Source: Anaerofilum faecale (GTDB lineage: Bacteria > Bacillota > Clostridia > Oscillospirales > Ruminococcaceae). From it: 64,000 nucleotides of DNA. The DNA is taken from the NCBI GenBank assembly GCA_019114265.1, contig DXFV01000004.1:22147-86146 (forward strand), in the 5' to 3' direction. The notes beneath the pieces were generated by a model that did no database searches, was not told the origin of the DNA, and saw nothing but the letters and a program-made list of their open reading frames with translations. Positions 23,559 to 31,831 of this stretch are shown one piece after another (position 1 is the stretch's first letter; every line of letters starts with the position of its first letter). The position numbers and the translations under genes are program-made.

Positions 23559-24230
23559 ATGAAACTGCTGCTTGTGGAGGACGAGGAAGCCATCCGCGCG
23601 CCGCTGCGCTGCCTGCTGGAAAACGCGGGCTGGCAGGTGGACACCGCCGCCGGTGTGGCCGAGGCGCGGGAGAAGCTGGAACAGGGCGGCTGGGACGCGC
23701 TTCTGGTGGACCTGGGCCTGCCGGACGGCAGCGGCTACACCGTGTGCCACGCGGCCCGCCGGTGCAGCGACGCGGCCGTCATCATCCTCACCGCGCGGGG
23801 CGACGAGAGCAGCGTGGTGCGCGGGCTGGACAGCGGCGCCGACGACTATGTGACCAAGCCCTTCCGGGCGGCCGAACTGCTGGGAAGGCTGCGCGCCGTA
23901 CAGCGGCGGCGCGGCCTGCACCCGGCCTACCGGCTGGGAGGCCTGACCGTCGACACCGCGCGCGCCTGCGTTCTGCAGCACGGGCGGGAGGTGGCGCTGT
24001 CGGCCACCGAATACCGGCTGCTGCTGGTGTTTCTGCGCCACGCCGGGCAGACCCTGCAGCGCGGCCAGCTCCTGCAGCTGTGGGACGACACCGGCAGCTT
24101 TGTGAACGACAACACCCTCACCGTCACCGTCAAGCGCCTGCGCGAAAAGCTGGGCGCGGACGGCGCGCGCATCCGGACGGTGCGGGGACTGGGCTATCGA
24201 CTGGAGGGGGATGTGGATGTACAGCCGTGA
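23559..24230 (+). CDS. OmpR-family response regulator
   Basis: A 223-residue two-component regulator. The receiver domain has acidic pocket EDEE near the N-terminus, the phosphoacceptor D51 in LLVDLGLPDG, the conserved Thr/Lys positions (IILTARGD; VTKPF). The C-terminal winged helix ends in ...NTLTVTVKRLREKLGADGARIRTVRGLGYRLE. ATG 23559 has GGAGG 7 nt upstream. It overlaps the kinase gene start. With the short kinase and the ABC genes that follow, it most resembles the BceR/VanR-like regulators that answer cell-envelope antibiotics. Confidence 0.95.
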   Translation: MKLLLVEDEEAIRAPLRCLLENAGWQVDTAAGVAEAREKLEQGGWDALLVDLGLPDGSGYTVCHAARRCSDAAVIILTARGDESSVVRGLDSGADDYVTKPFRAAELLGRLRAVQRRRGLHPAYRLGGLTVDTARACVLQHGREVALSATEYRLLLVFLRHAGQTLQRGQLLQLWDDTGSFVNDNTLTVTVKRLREKLGADGARIRTVRGLGYRLEGDVDVQP

Positions 24231-25209
24231 AACATGGACGATGGCGGCAGGCATGCTGGCCCTGACGCTGGCGGCAGCGGCGGCGGGCGGTCTGCTGTGC
24301 GGCGGCGGGACGGCGCTGCTGTGTGCGGGGCTGGGCCTTGCGCTCACCGGCATTGCCGTGGGCGGCGCGCTGGCGCGTCTGCGGGAGGTGGCCCGGCTGG
24401 GCGACTATCTGGCCGCTGTCTATGCGGGCGGGCAGACGGCCGACATCCGGGACCAGCGCCCCGGCGAGCTGAGCCGCCTGAAGGACGACCTGTACAAGGT
24501 CACCACCATCCTGCGGCGGCAGGCCGCCCAGCTGGAACAGGACAAGCGCTTTTTGAGCGACACGCTGGGCAACATCGCGCACCAGTTGAAAACACCGCTC
24601 TGCGCCATCCTTCTGCAAACCGAGCTGTGGGAGAGCGGCGCGGGCAGCGGGCGGGACGAATGCGCCCGCCAGGTCCAGCAGCAGGCGCTGCGAATGCAGT
24701 GGCTGGTGCAGCAGCTGCTGCGGCTTTCCCGGCTGGATGCGGGGGTGGTGGAATTCGTGCGGCAGGCGCAGTCTGCCCGGCAGCTGATCGAACGGGCGGC
24801 GGAGGGAGTGGAGCCTCTCTTCCGGCGCCGGCAGGTGCGGCTGGAGATCCGGTGCCGGGAGAACGCCGTGTGCAGCTGCGACGGCGAATGGACGGCGCAG
24901 GCGCTGCTGAACCTTCTGCAGAACGCCGCCGAGCACTCCCCCGCCGGGGCCGCGGTGCGGGTGAGCTTTTCGGCGTCGCCGCTGGACGTCTGCTTTGCGG
25001 TGGAGGACGAGGGCGGCGGCATCCCGGAGAGCGAGCTGCCCCACCTGTTCGAGCGGTTCTGGCGTGGAAAACACGCCCGCCCCGGCTCGGCGGGGATCGG
25101 GCTTTCGCTGGCAAAGGCCATCGCAGAGGGACAGGGCGGCAGCCTCACCGCCGAAAACATCCCCGGCGGCGCACGGCTCACCCTGCGGCTGTTCCACTGT
25201 CCGGTGTAG
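24217..25209 (+). CDS. Intramembrane-sensing type histidine kinase
   Basis: A 330-residue sensor kinase. Two membrane helices lie close together at the N-terminus (about 7-30 and 34-55) with almost no outside loop, the mark of intramembrane-sensing kinases that read the state of a partner transporter. H-box NIAHQLKTPL (His near residue 119), N-box LLNLLQNAAEHS, G1 VEDEGGGI, F-box FERFWRG and G2 SAGIGLSLAKAIAEG are all present, so it should be active. ATG 24217 is preferred to 24211 because GGAGGGGG is 6-8 nt upstream of the former and touches the latter. It is the likely partner of the regulator at 23559. Confidence 0.93.
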   Translation: MYSRETWTMAAGMLALTLAAAAAGGLLCGGGTALLCAGLGLALTGIAVGGALARLREVARLGDYLAAVYAGGQTADIRDQRPGELSRLKDDLYKVTTILRRQAAQLEQDKRFLSDTLGNIAHQLKTPLCAILLQTELWESGAGSGRDECARQVQQQALRMQWLVQQLLRLSRLDAGVVEFVRQAQSARQLIERAAEGVEPLFRRRQVRLEIRCRENAVCSCDGEWTAQALLNLLQNAAEHSPAGAAVRVSFSASPLDVCFAVEDEGGGIPESELPHLFERFWRGKHARPGSAGIGLSLAKAIAEGQGGSLTAENIPGGARLTLRLFHCPV

Positions 25210-25210
25210 C

Positions 25211-25229
25211 TGTCACCGTCCTGTCACCG
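25211..25229 (+). promoter_or_regulatory. Candidate response-regulator operator: two TGTCACCG direct repeats
   Basis: TGTCACCG at 25211-25218 and again at 25222-25229, 11 bp apart. This is one helical turn, as for OmpR-family regulator sites. It lies between the kinase stop and the ABC ATPase gene. A TATCCT -10-like sequence follows about 10 bp later. Confidence 0.45.
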
Positions 25230-25284
25230 GCGGCGGGTATCCTTGGCGGTACAGGGACACCCTGAACACACAGGAGGGATGAGC

Positions 25285-25958
<674 letters not shown>

Positions 25959-25962
<4 letters not shown>

Positions 25963-27734
25963 AAGCGATCTGGTATCTGACATGGCGGCAGCTCTGCCGC
26001 GACAAAAGCCAGACCCTGCTGGCGCTGGTGTGCGTCTGGGTCTGCCAGCTGCTGCTGGCGGCGGCGGTGCTGGGCGGGGCGTCGATGGAGGCCGCCATCG
26101 CCCCGAAGGACACCCAATACTACACCCCCTTCGTGCGCGCGGCGGCCGGGATTCTGGCGGTGCTGCTGGCGATCGCCTCCGCGCTGCTGGTGCACAGCGT
26201 GCTGGACGCCTCGGCGGCGCGCCGGGTGCGGATGCTGGGGCAGCTGGCCAGTGTGGGCGCCACACGCCGCCAGCTGCGTGCCAGCGTGTTTCTGGAGGCG
26301 CTCTTGCTGGGCGCGGCGGCCATCCCCCTCGCCGTCCTGTGCGCGATGGCGGGGCTGGCGGCGGCATTCGGACTGATGCAGGGGCTGGAGCTGTTCCGCG
26401 GCCAGCCGCTGCGGCTGGTGGTATCGCCCCAGGCACTGGGCCTGTGCGCGGCGTGCGGGTTCGTATCGCTGGCGCTGGCCTGCATCGGGCCGGCCAAGCG
26501 GGCGTTTCGCCTGTCCCCGCTGGAGGCGCTGCGCGAGGGCGGAATGGCGGGCAGCGTGCGCCGGGCCGGTCGGTGGAAGGCCGGACGCTCTCCCGTTGCC
26601 CAGCTGGCCGCGCGCAGTCTGCGCCGGCCGGGGATGCGGGGCAGCATCATTACCATCGCGGTGTGCGTGATGCTCACCGTCTGCGGCACCGTGTTCGCCC
26701 GGGCCGTGCAGCACAGCTATCTGGAATACGGGGAATTCCCCTTTTCCTACCGGGTATACCTGTGGGCCAGGGAGGGCTGGCCGGACGAGGAACTGCAAAA
26801 GATCCGGCAGAGCATCGACGCGCCTTCGATCACCGCGGAGCTGTTCAACTACTATTCCACAACAGGCGTCCGCACGATGTTCCAGCTGGCCGTTTTAGAG
26901 GACGATGACTTCGCCGCCTGGTACGGCGCGCCGCTGCCGGGAGAAGCCGGCGAAGAGCTGCGCTGTGTGGTGTCCACCGCGGACAGCAGCCCGGATACTC
27001 CTCCTGCCGCAGAGAGCGGGTTGCGGGTATTGGGCAGTACACCGCTGACTGAGAGCGGGCAGTGCGACCGGCCGCTCCCGATGCGCCTGGGCCGTCAGCT
27101 GGCCTACGAAGCCGCCCTGTGGCAGGGGAACGGGCGGATGCTGGTGACCTGCCGCAGCGAGTTGGAACGTCTGATTCCCTCCACCGGGCCGGACACCGTT
27201 CGCAGCATCGCGGTCTATGTGGACACGCAGGACGGCGCGGCGATCACCGAGCAGCTGTACCGTCCCGAAGGGGTCGAGTACACGGTGCAGGACTACACCC
27301 CCACCTCGGAGGCGGTGGTCCGCAAGGAGTTTATCCGGCAGTTCCTGCACATCTTCCTCACCGGATTCCTGGCGCTGGTGTGGGTCGTCTGCGCGGCCAG
27401 CGTGCTGAATGTCACCGGCGCGCAGATGCGCTCGCGGCGGCAGGAGCTGGCGCTGCTGCGCAGTGCGGGCATGACCGTCCGCCAGCTGCGTCGGATGCTG
27501 TGGCGGGAATGCGCGCTGTGCGGCGCGGCCGGTCTGCCCATCGGCGCTGCGGCGGGGCTGCTGGCCGGATGGCCGATCGCCGTGGTCTTGAACCAGCGTA
27601 TGGGCGAAATGCTGCCGCTGTGGGGTCTTGTGCTCACTGCCGCCGGGGTGGCCACCGTGCTGATGCTGGCCGGGCGGGTGTGCCGGCAGCATCTGGCCGA
27701 GCTGGATCTGGCCCGGCTGCTGCGGCAGGAATAA
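25959..27734 (+). CDS. FtsX-family ABC permease with large extracellular domain
   Basis: A 591-residue permease. Four helices fill the first 190 residues, with the FtsX domain signature ASAARRVRMLGQLASVGATRRQLRASVF. A fifth helix (GMRGSIITIAVCVMLTVCGTVF) leads to about 200 outside residues (roughly 255-455). Three final helices carry the second FtsX block (SRRQELALLRSAGMTVRQLRRML). BceB-type permeases are larger (about 650) and place their outside domain between helices 7 and 8 of ten, so this is a related but shorter layout of eight helices. It is coupled to the ATPase by ATGA. It is likely the sensor-transporter read by the kinase at 24217. Confidence 0.9.
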
Positions 27735-27743
27735 AATTTTCTG

Positions 27744-27774
27744 GCGTCCGGACGTCTGGTCCGGGCGCTTTTTG
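27744..27774 (+). terminator. Terminator after the ABC permease
   Basis: GCGTCCGGAC / GTCCGGGCGC stem (one G-U), followed by TTTTTGTTT. Confidence 0.7.
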
Positions 27775-27793
27775 TTTGTGCGGTCACGGGAGG

Positions 27794-27830
27794 TTGTGGT
27801 ATAATGGCCGCAGCGCGGCCGTTATACCAC
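27794..27830 (+). promoter_or_regulatory. Palindrome over an extended -10 element (upstream copy)
   Basis: GTGGTATAATGGCCGC and its near-exact inverted copy (15 of 16) are separated by 3 nt. TATAAT with extended TGG lies in the left arm, and the right arm holds the same element on the other strand. It could give divergent starts, bind a repressor, or form a stable RNA hairpin. Confidence 0.6.
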
Positions 27831-27882
27831 CTATTTCCATGCCCTTTTTCTCGCCCCTCGCGGGCTGGCCGAAAAAGATAGC

Positions 27883-27920
27883 GAATTATACCATTCCGCT
27901 TGCGCTTCATGGTATAATGG
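27883..27920 (+). promoter_or_regulatory. Second palindromic -10 element, promoter of the sbcDC-like pair
   Basis: ATTATACCAT and ATGGTATAAT, a perfect 10-bp inverted repeat around 14 nt. The right arm is an extended -10 (TGGTATAAT), about 30 nt before the TTG start at 27949. Confidence 0.6.
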
Positions 27921-27948
27921 ACCGAACAAACGAAAGGGGGAGCGAACC

Positions 27949-29028
27949 TTGAAGTTCATCCACTGCTCTGACCTGCATCTGGATTCCCGGATGGAAACCC
28001 ATCTTTCCGCCGAACAGGCGCGGGCGCGCGGGCGCGAGATCTGCGACACCTTCGGCCGTCTGATGGACTATGCAAAGCAAAACGGGGTGACGGCGGTGAT
28101 CGTTGCGGGCGACCTGTTCGACACCCGCCGCGTCACCGCGAAAACCGCCGCCTTTGTGCTGGACGCCGTCGCCGCCGCGCCGGGCGTGGACCTGCTGTAT
28201 CTGCGCGGCAACCACGACGAGAGCGCGCTGGCCTTTGCCGGGCGCACGCTGCCGCCCAACCTGAAGCCGTTCGGCACCCGCTGGACCCGCTTCGACTACG
28301 AAAACGTGACCATCGCGGGCATCGAGCTGACCGACGACAACTGCACCCGCCTCTACGACGCGCTGCCGCTGGAGGCCGGGCGGATCAACATCGCGGTGCT
28401 GCACGGGCAGATCGCCTCCCAGCCAGGGCCGGAGCTTGTCTGTCTGCCGCTGCTGCGCGAAAAAAACATCCGCTATCTGGCGCTGGGGCACCTGCACAGC
28501 TACCAGACCGGCCGTCTGGACGCCGCGGGCGAATACGCCTACTGCGGCTGTTTGGAGGGACGCGGATTCGACGAGTGCGGCGAAAAGGGCTTTGTGCTGC
28601 TGGAGACGGGCGGCGCGGGGCTGCAGGCCAGCTTCGTCCCCTTTGCCCGCCGCACGCTGCACGAGGTGCCGGTGGACATCACCGGTCTGGACACGGTGCC
28701 GCAGATCGCGCGGGCGATGCAGCAGGCCTCCGCCTCCCTTCCCGCCGACGACCTCGTCCGCTTTGTGCTGCAGGGCAGCTGTGCGCCGGACACCCAGAAA
28801 GACCCCGCGTTTCTGTGCCAGCAGCTGGCCGGGCGCTTCTATTTCGTGCAGGTGAAGGACAAAAGCCGCCTGCACATCGACCCCGAAAGCTACCGTCACG
28901 ACGTTTCGCTGAAGGGCGAATTCATCCGTCTGGTGATGGACAGCGGGCTGGACGATGAAGAAAAGGACCGCATCATCCGGTGCGGATTGCAGGCACTGGC
29001 CGGAGAGGAGATCGAGCTATGCGACTGA
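27949..29028 (+). CDS. SbcD/YhaO-like metallophosphoesterase (DNA repair exonuclease)
   Basis: A 359-residue calcineurin-like nuclease of the SbcD/Mre11/YhaO group. Metal-binding motifs in order: HCSDLHLDSRM (D-x-H), VAGDLFDTRR (GD), YLRGNHDE (GNHD), VLHGQIA, and LGHLHSYQ (GHxH). Together with the ATPase that follows it should process DNA ends or hairpins, as SbcCD/Mre11-Rad50 do. TTG 27949 is the only start that fits the strong GGGGGAG site. The gene ends 10 nt inside the next one. The promoter region has the two palindromes described separately. Confidence 0.92.
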   Translation: MKFIHCSDLHLDSRMETHLSAEQARARGREICDTFGRLMDYAKQNGVTAVIVAGDLFDTRRVTAKTAAFVLDAVAAAPGVDLLYLRGNHDESALAFAGRTLPPNLKPFGTRWTRFDYENVTIAGIELTDDNCTRLYDALPLEAGRINIAVLHGQIASQPGPELVCLPLLREKNIRYLALGHLHSYQTGRLDAAGEYAYCGCLEGRGFDECGEKGFVLLETGGAGLQASFVPFARRTLHEVPVDITGLDTVPQIARAMQQASASLPADDLVRFVLQGSCAPDTQKDPAFLCQQLAGRFYFVQVKDKSRLHIDPESYRHDVSLKGEFIRLVMDSGLDDEEKDRIIRCGLQALAGEEIELCD

Positions 29029-31625
29029 TCCGCTGTTACATCGAGAATTTTGGCTGTCTGTCGCAGTATACGCTGGACTTTGCCCCCGGCCTCACCGTGC
29101 TGCACCAGCCCAACGGCTTTGGAAAAACCACGCTGGCCGCCTTTCTGTGCGCGATGCTGTACGGCTTGGGCAAATCCGGGCGGACCATTTCCAAAAACGA
29201 CCGCAAAAAGTACGCCCCCTGGCAGGGCGGCGCCTACGGCGGCAACCTCGTGTTTGAGCACAACGGGGTGCAGTACCGTGCCGAGCGCACCTTCGGCGCC
29301 GCGCCCCGGCAGGACACCTTCGCGCTCTACCGGCTGGACACCGGCGCCAAAAGCGACGATTTCAACGAAAATCTGGGGGTGGAACTGTTCGGACTGGACG
29401 CCGAATCCTTTGCCCGCAGCACCTGGCTGGCACAGGACAAGATCACCGGCCCGCTGGCCACCGACAGCATCCGCGCAAAGCTGAGCGACCTGGTGGAGGA
29501 CACCGGCGACGTGAACCGCTTCGAGGAGGCGACCAAACGGCTGCGGGAGATGCGCAGCAAACTGGTGGCCTACCGGGGCTCCACCGGCCGCGCCGACCGC
29601 ATCGGGCAGCAGCTGCTGGAGCTGCAGACCCGTCTGGACGGCCTGCACGGTCTGCGCGGACAGCTGGAAGCGCTGGACCGGCAGCTGGCGGAGGGCGCAC
29701 AGCGGCAGGCAGAGCAGCAGGCCGAACGGGAACAGCTGCGCACACGCATCCGCGCCGCCTCCGAGGCAAGCGCGCGCCTGGCGGCGCACAAACAGAAACA
29801 GCAGCTGGAGACCGAACAGGACACGCTGCGCGGCGATCTGGAAGCACTGCACCGGATGTACCCGGACGGAATGCCCGGCGAGGAACAGCTGCGCCAGGCC
29901 GACGCGGCGCTGGCGGTGCTGGCGCGGCCGGAGGACGCCTCCCCCGCGGTGGAAAAGGCCGCCGCCCTTGTGCAGGCCGGACAGGCCCGCTTTGCGCACG
30001 GCCCCTCCGACGAGGAGCTGGATACCTGCCGCAGAGAGTGCCGCACGGTGCAGCAGCTGGAAATGGAGCTGGAAACCGCCTCCTTTTCCGCGCAGCAGGC
30101 CGGGCGGCTGAAACAGCTGGAGGCCTTCTTTGCCGGCGGCGTTCCCTCGGAACAGGACCTCGACCGCTGCCGCGACCAGCTGGCACAGGCGGCCCGTCTG
30201 CGGCGGGAAAACAGCCGCCTTGCCGTTTCCGCCCCCGCTGCCGCACCGGCAGGAAAAAAGAGCCGCGCCTGGATCGCGCTGGTGGCGGCGGGCGTCGTGC
30301 TGCTGGCGGTGGGCGCGGGAATGCTGGGCGCGGGCCAGCCCGCCGTGGGCGGCGGTGCGCTGGGCGTGGGACTGCTGGCGCTGATGCTGGGCGGATACCT
30401 CAGCCTGCGCCAGACCCTCACCCGCCAGATGCAGGCGGCCCCCTTCTCGGAGGCAAACCGGCAGGAGATCCAGCGCAACGAACAGCAGGCAGACCGCCTG
30501 GAACAGCAGGCCGCGGGATTCCTCTCCGCCTTTGCGGCGGGGGAGCGCGCGCCCGCGCAGGCGCTGGAATTTGTGCAGCAGCAGCGCGGGCAGCTGCTGG
30601 AACTGCGGCAGCTGCGGCAGCGGGCACAGCAGCAGACCGAAACGCTGCGCCGCCGGCGGGACGAGCTGGCGGGGCAGATCGGGGCGTTTTTGTCCGGGTA
30701 TCTGGAGGACGTCTCCCCCGCGCATCTGGCCGAACAGCTGGACACGCTGCGCCGCCAGCGGGACGAATACCGCCAGGCCGCCGCACTGGTGCGGGAGTGG
30801 GAGCAGGGACGCCGGGAGCATTCGGAGCAGAAACAGGCGGCGGAGCAGGCGCTCCGGCGCCTGATGGAGCTGCGGACGCCCTCCCTCTCCCCCGGCCGCG
30901 ACGCGGTGCAGACCATGCGCAACGAGTGCGCGCGCCGGGAGGACCTGCTCCTTCGCTGCCGCCGCGCAGAACAGCAGCTGGAGCAGTTTGTGGGGCAGAA
31001 CCGCGCTCTGCTGGCCGAAGCCGCCCCCGACAGCGAGGATCTGGACAGTCTCCGGCAGCAGGAGAAGGCCCTCACCGAGCTGCTGGACCAGCTCGGCCGC
31101 AGCATGGCCGACGCCCAGTCCCGCCGGAAGGCTCTGCTTGAAAAGCTGGACCAGATCCCGCTGGTGGAGGACGAGATCGACCGCCAGACCCGCCAGCGCG
31201 ACGCCGACCGTGCCAACGCGCAGACGCTGGACAGCACGATGGCCTTTCTGGAAAAAGCGCGGGAGCGCCTGGCGGTGGGCTATCTGGGCAAGGTGCAGCG
31301 CGGATTTGAAAAATACCTGCGGATGGTCACCGGCGAGGAGGACAGCGTCTTTGTGGACAGCGAGCTGTCTGTGCAGCTGGAGCGCGGCGGGCAGGGGCGC
31401 GAGCTGGCCTACTTCAGCGCGGGATACGTGGACATGGTGCAGCTGTGCATGCGCCTGGCGCTGGTGGACGCGCTGTTTGAACAGGCACAGCCGCTGCTGA
31501 TCCTGGACGACCCCTTCGTCAACCTCGACGACGCGCACACCCGGCGCGCGCTGGAACTGCTGCACCGCCTTTCGGCCGACCACCAGATCCTCTATCTGGT
31601 CTGCAACAGCAGCCGGGCGGAATAA
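29019..31625 (+). CDS. SbcC/Rad50/YhaN-like ATPase with a membrane-spanning hinge
   Basis: An 868-residue SMC-like protein. The N-terminal half-ATPase has RLIRCYIENFGCLSQYTLDF and Walker A PNGFGKTT. Long Gln/Glu/Arg-rich coiled coils run from about 190 to 410 and from 500 to 750. The C-terminal half has the signature-like YFSAGYVDMVQLCMRLALVDALF, Walker B LLILDDPFVNLDD and the H-switch region (DHQILYLVCN). In the middle, where Rad50 has its zinc hook, two hydrophobic helices lie between SRAWIALVAAGVV and LGVGLLALMLGGYL, as in B. subtilis YhaN; no CxxC hook is seen. ATG 29019 has GAGGAG 8 nt upstream and lies within the preceding gene. Confidence 0.9.
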   Translation: MRLIRCYIENFGCLSQYTLDFAPGLTVLHQPNGFGKTTLAAFLCAMLYGLGKSGRTISKNDRKKYAPWQGGAYGGNLVFEHNGVQYRAERTFGAAPRQDTFALYRLDTGAKSDDFNENLGVELFGLDAESFARSTWLAQDKITGPLATDSIRAKLSDLVEDTGDVNRFEEATKRLREMRSKLVAYRGSTGRADRIGQQLLELQTRLDGLHGLRGQLEALDRQLAEGAQRQAEQQAEREQLRTRIRAASEASARLAAHKQKQQLETEQDTLRGDLEALHRMYPDGMPGEEQLRQADAALAVLARPEDASPAVEKAAALVQAGQARFAHGPSDEELDTCRRECRTVQQLEMELETASFSAQQAGRLKQLEAFFAGGVPSEQDLDRCRDQLAQAARLRRENSRLAVSAPAAAPAGKKSRAWIALVAAGVVLLAVGAGMLGAGQPAVGGGALGVGLLALMLGGYLSLRQTLTRQMQAAPFSEANRQEIQRNEQQADRLEQQAAGFLSAFAAGERAPAQALEFVQQQRGQLLELRQLRQRAQQQTETLRRRRDELAGQIGAFLSGYLEDVSPAHLAEQLDTLRRQRDEYRQAAALVREWEQGRREHSEQKQAAEQALRRLMELRTPSLSPGRDAVQTMRNECARREDLLLRCRRAEQQLEQFVGQNRALLAEAAPDSEDLDSLRQQEKALTELLDQLGRSMADAQSRRKALLEKLDQIPLVEDEIDRQTRQRDADRANAQTLDSTMAFLEKARERLAVGYLGKVQRGFEKYLRMVTGEEDSVFVDSELSVQLERGGQGRELAYFSAGYVDMVQLCMRLALVDALFEQAQPLLILDDPFVNLDDAHTRRALELLHRLSADHQILYLVCNSSRAE

Positions 31626-31634
31626 AATCGCATC

Positions 31635-31674
31635 GCCGGCAAAGCGGGATCTCTCTGCTTTGCCGGCTTTTTTT
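31635..31674 (+). terminator. Terminator after the SbcC-like gene
   Basis: GCCGGCAAAGC / GCTTTGCCGGC stem followed by TTTTTTT. Confidence 0.85.
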
Positions 31675-31685
31675 GCGCGGGGGCG

Positions 31686-31714
31686 TTGACAAACCGCCCC
31701 TCGTCCGCTATAAT
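31686..31714 (+). promoter_or_regulatory. Consensus sigma-A promoter of the ABC/YgbA/YbaN operon
   Basis: TTGACA (31686-31691), 17 bp, TATAAT (31709-31714). Both hexamers are perfect. The leader of about 110 nt holds the two operators and a hairpin (31727-31750, AGCAGCCG / CGGCTGCT) followed by TTCTTTTC. Confidence 0.8.
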
Positions 31715-31723
31715 ATCATTTTA

Positions 31724-31739
31724 GTTAGCAGCCGCTAAC
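31724..31739. promoter_or_regulatory. Operator site 1 (GTTAGC-AGCC-GCTAAC)
   Basis: 16-bp inverted repeat immediately downstream of the -10, at about +4 to +19. It fits the consensus GTTAGY-N4-GCTAAC shared with sites at 31768 and 43095. The position implies repression. The regulator is unknown. Confidence 0.65.
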
Positions 31740-31767
31740 CTTCGGCTGCTTTCTTTTCGACTCAATA

Positions 31768-31783
31768 GTTAGTGCAAGCTAAC
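31768..31783. promoter_or_regulatory. Operator site 2 (GTTAGT-GCAA-GCTAAC)
   Basis: Second copy of the GTTAGY-N4-GCTAAC element, 44 bp (about four helical turns) after the first. The outer bases A/T extend the symmetry. Confidence 0.65.
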
Positions 31784-31831
31784 TTCAAGATCCCACAACA
31801 CACATCTCAGAAAAAGACGGGAGAACAAGCT

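Noticed and set aside
24211..24216. ATG 24211 as kinase start
   Set aside because: The ribosome site abuts it; ATG 24217 has normal spacing.
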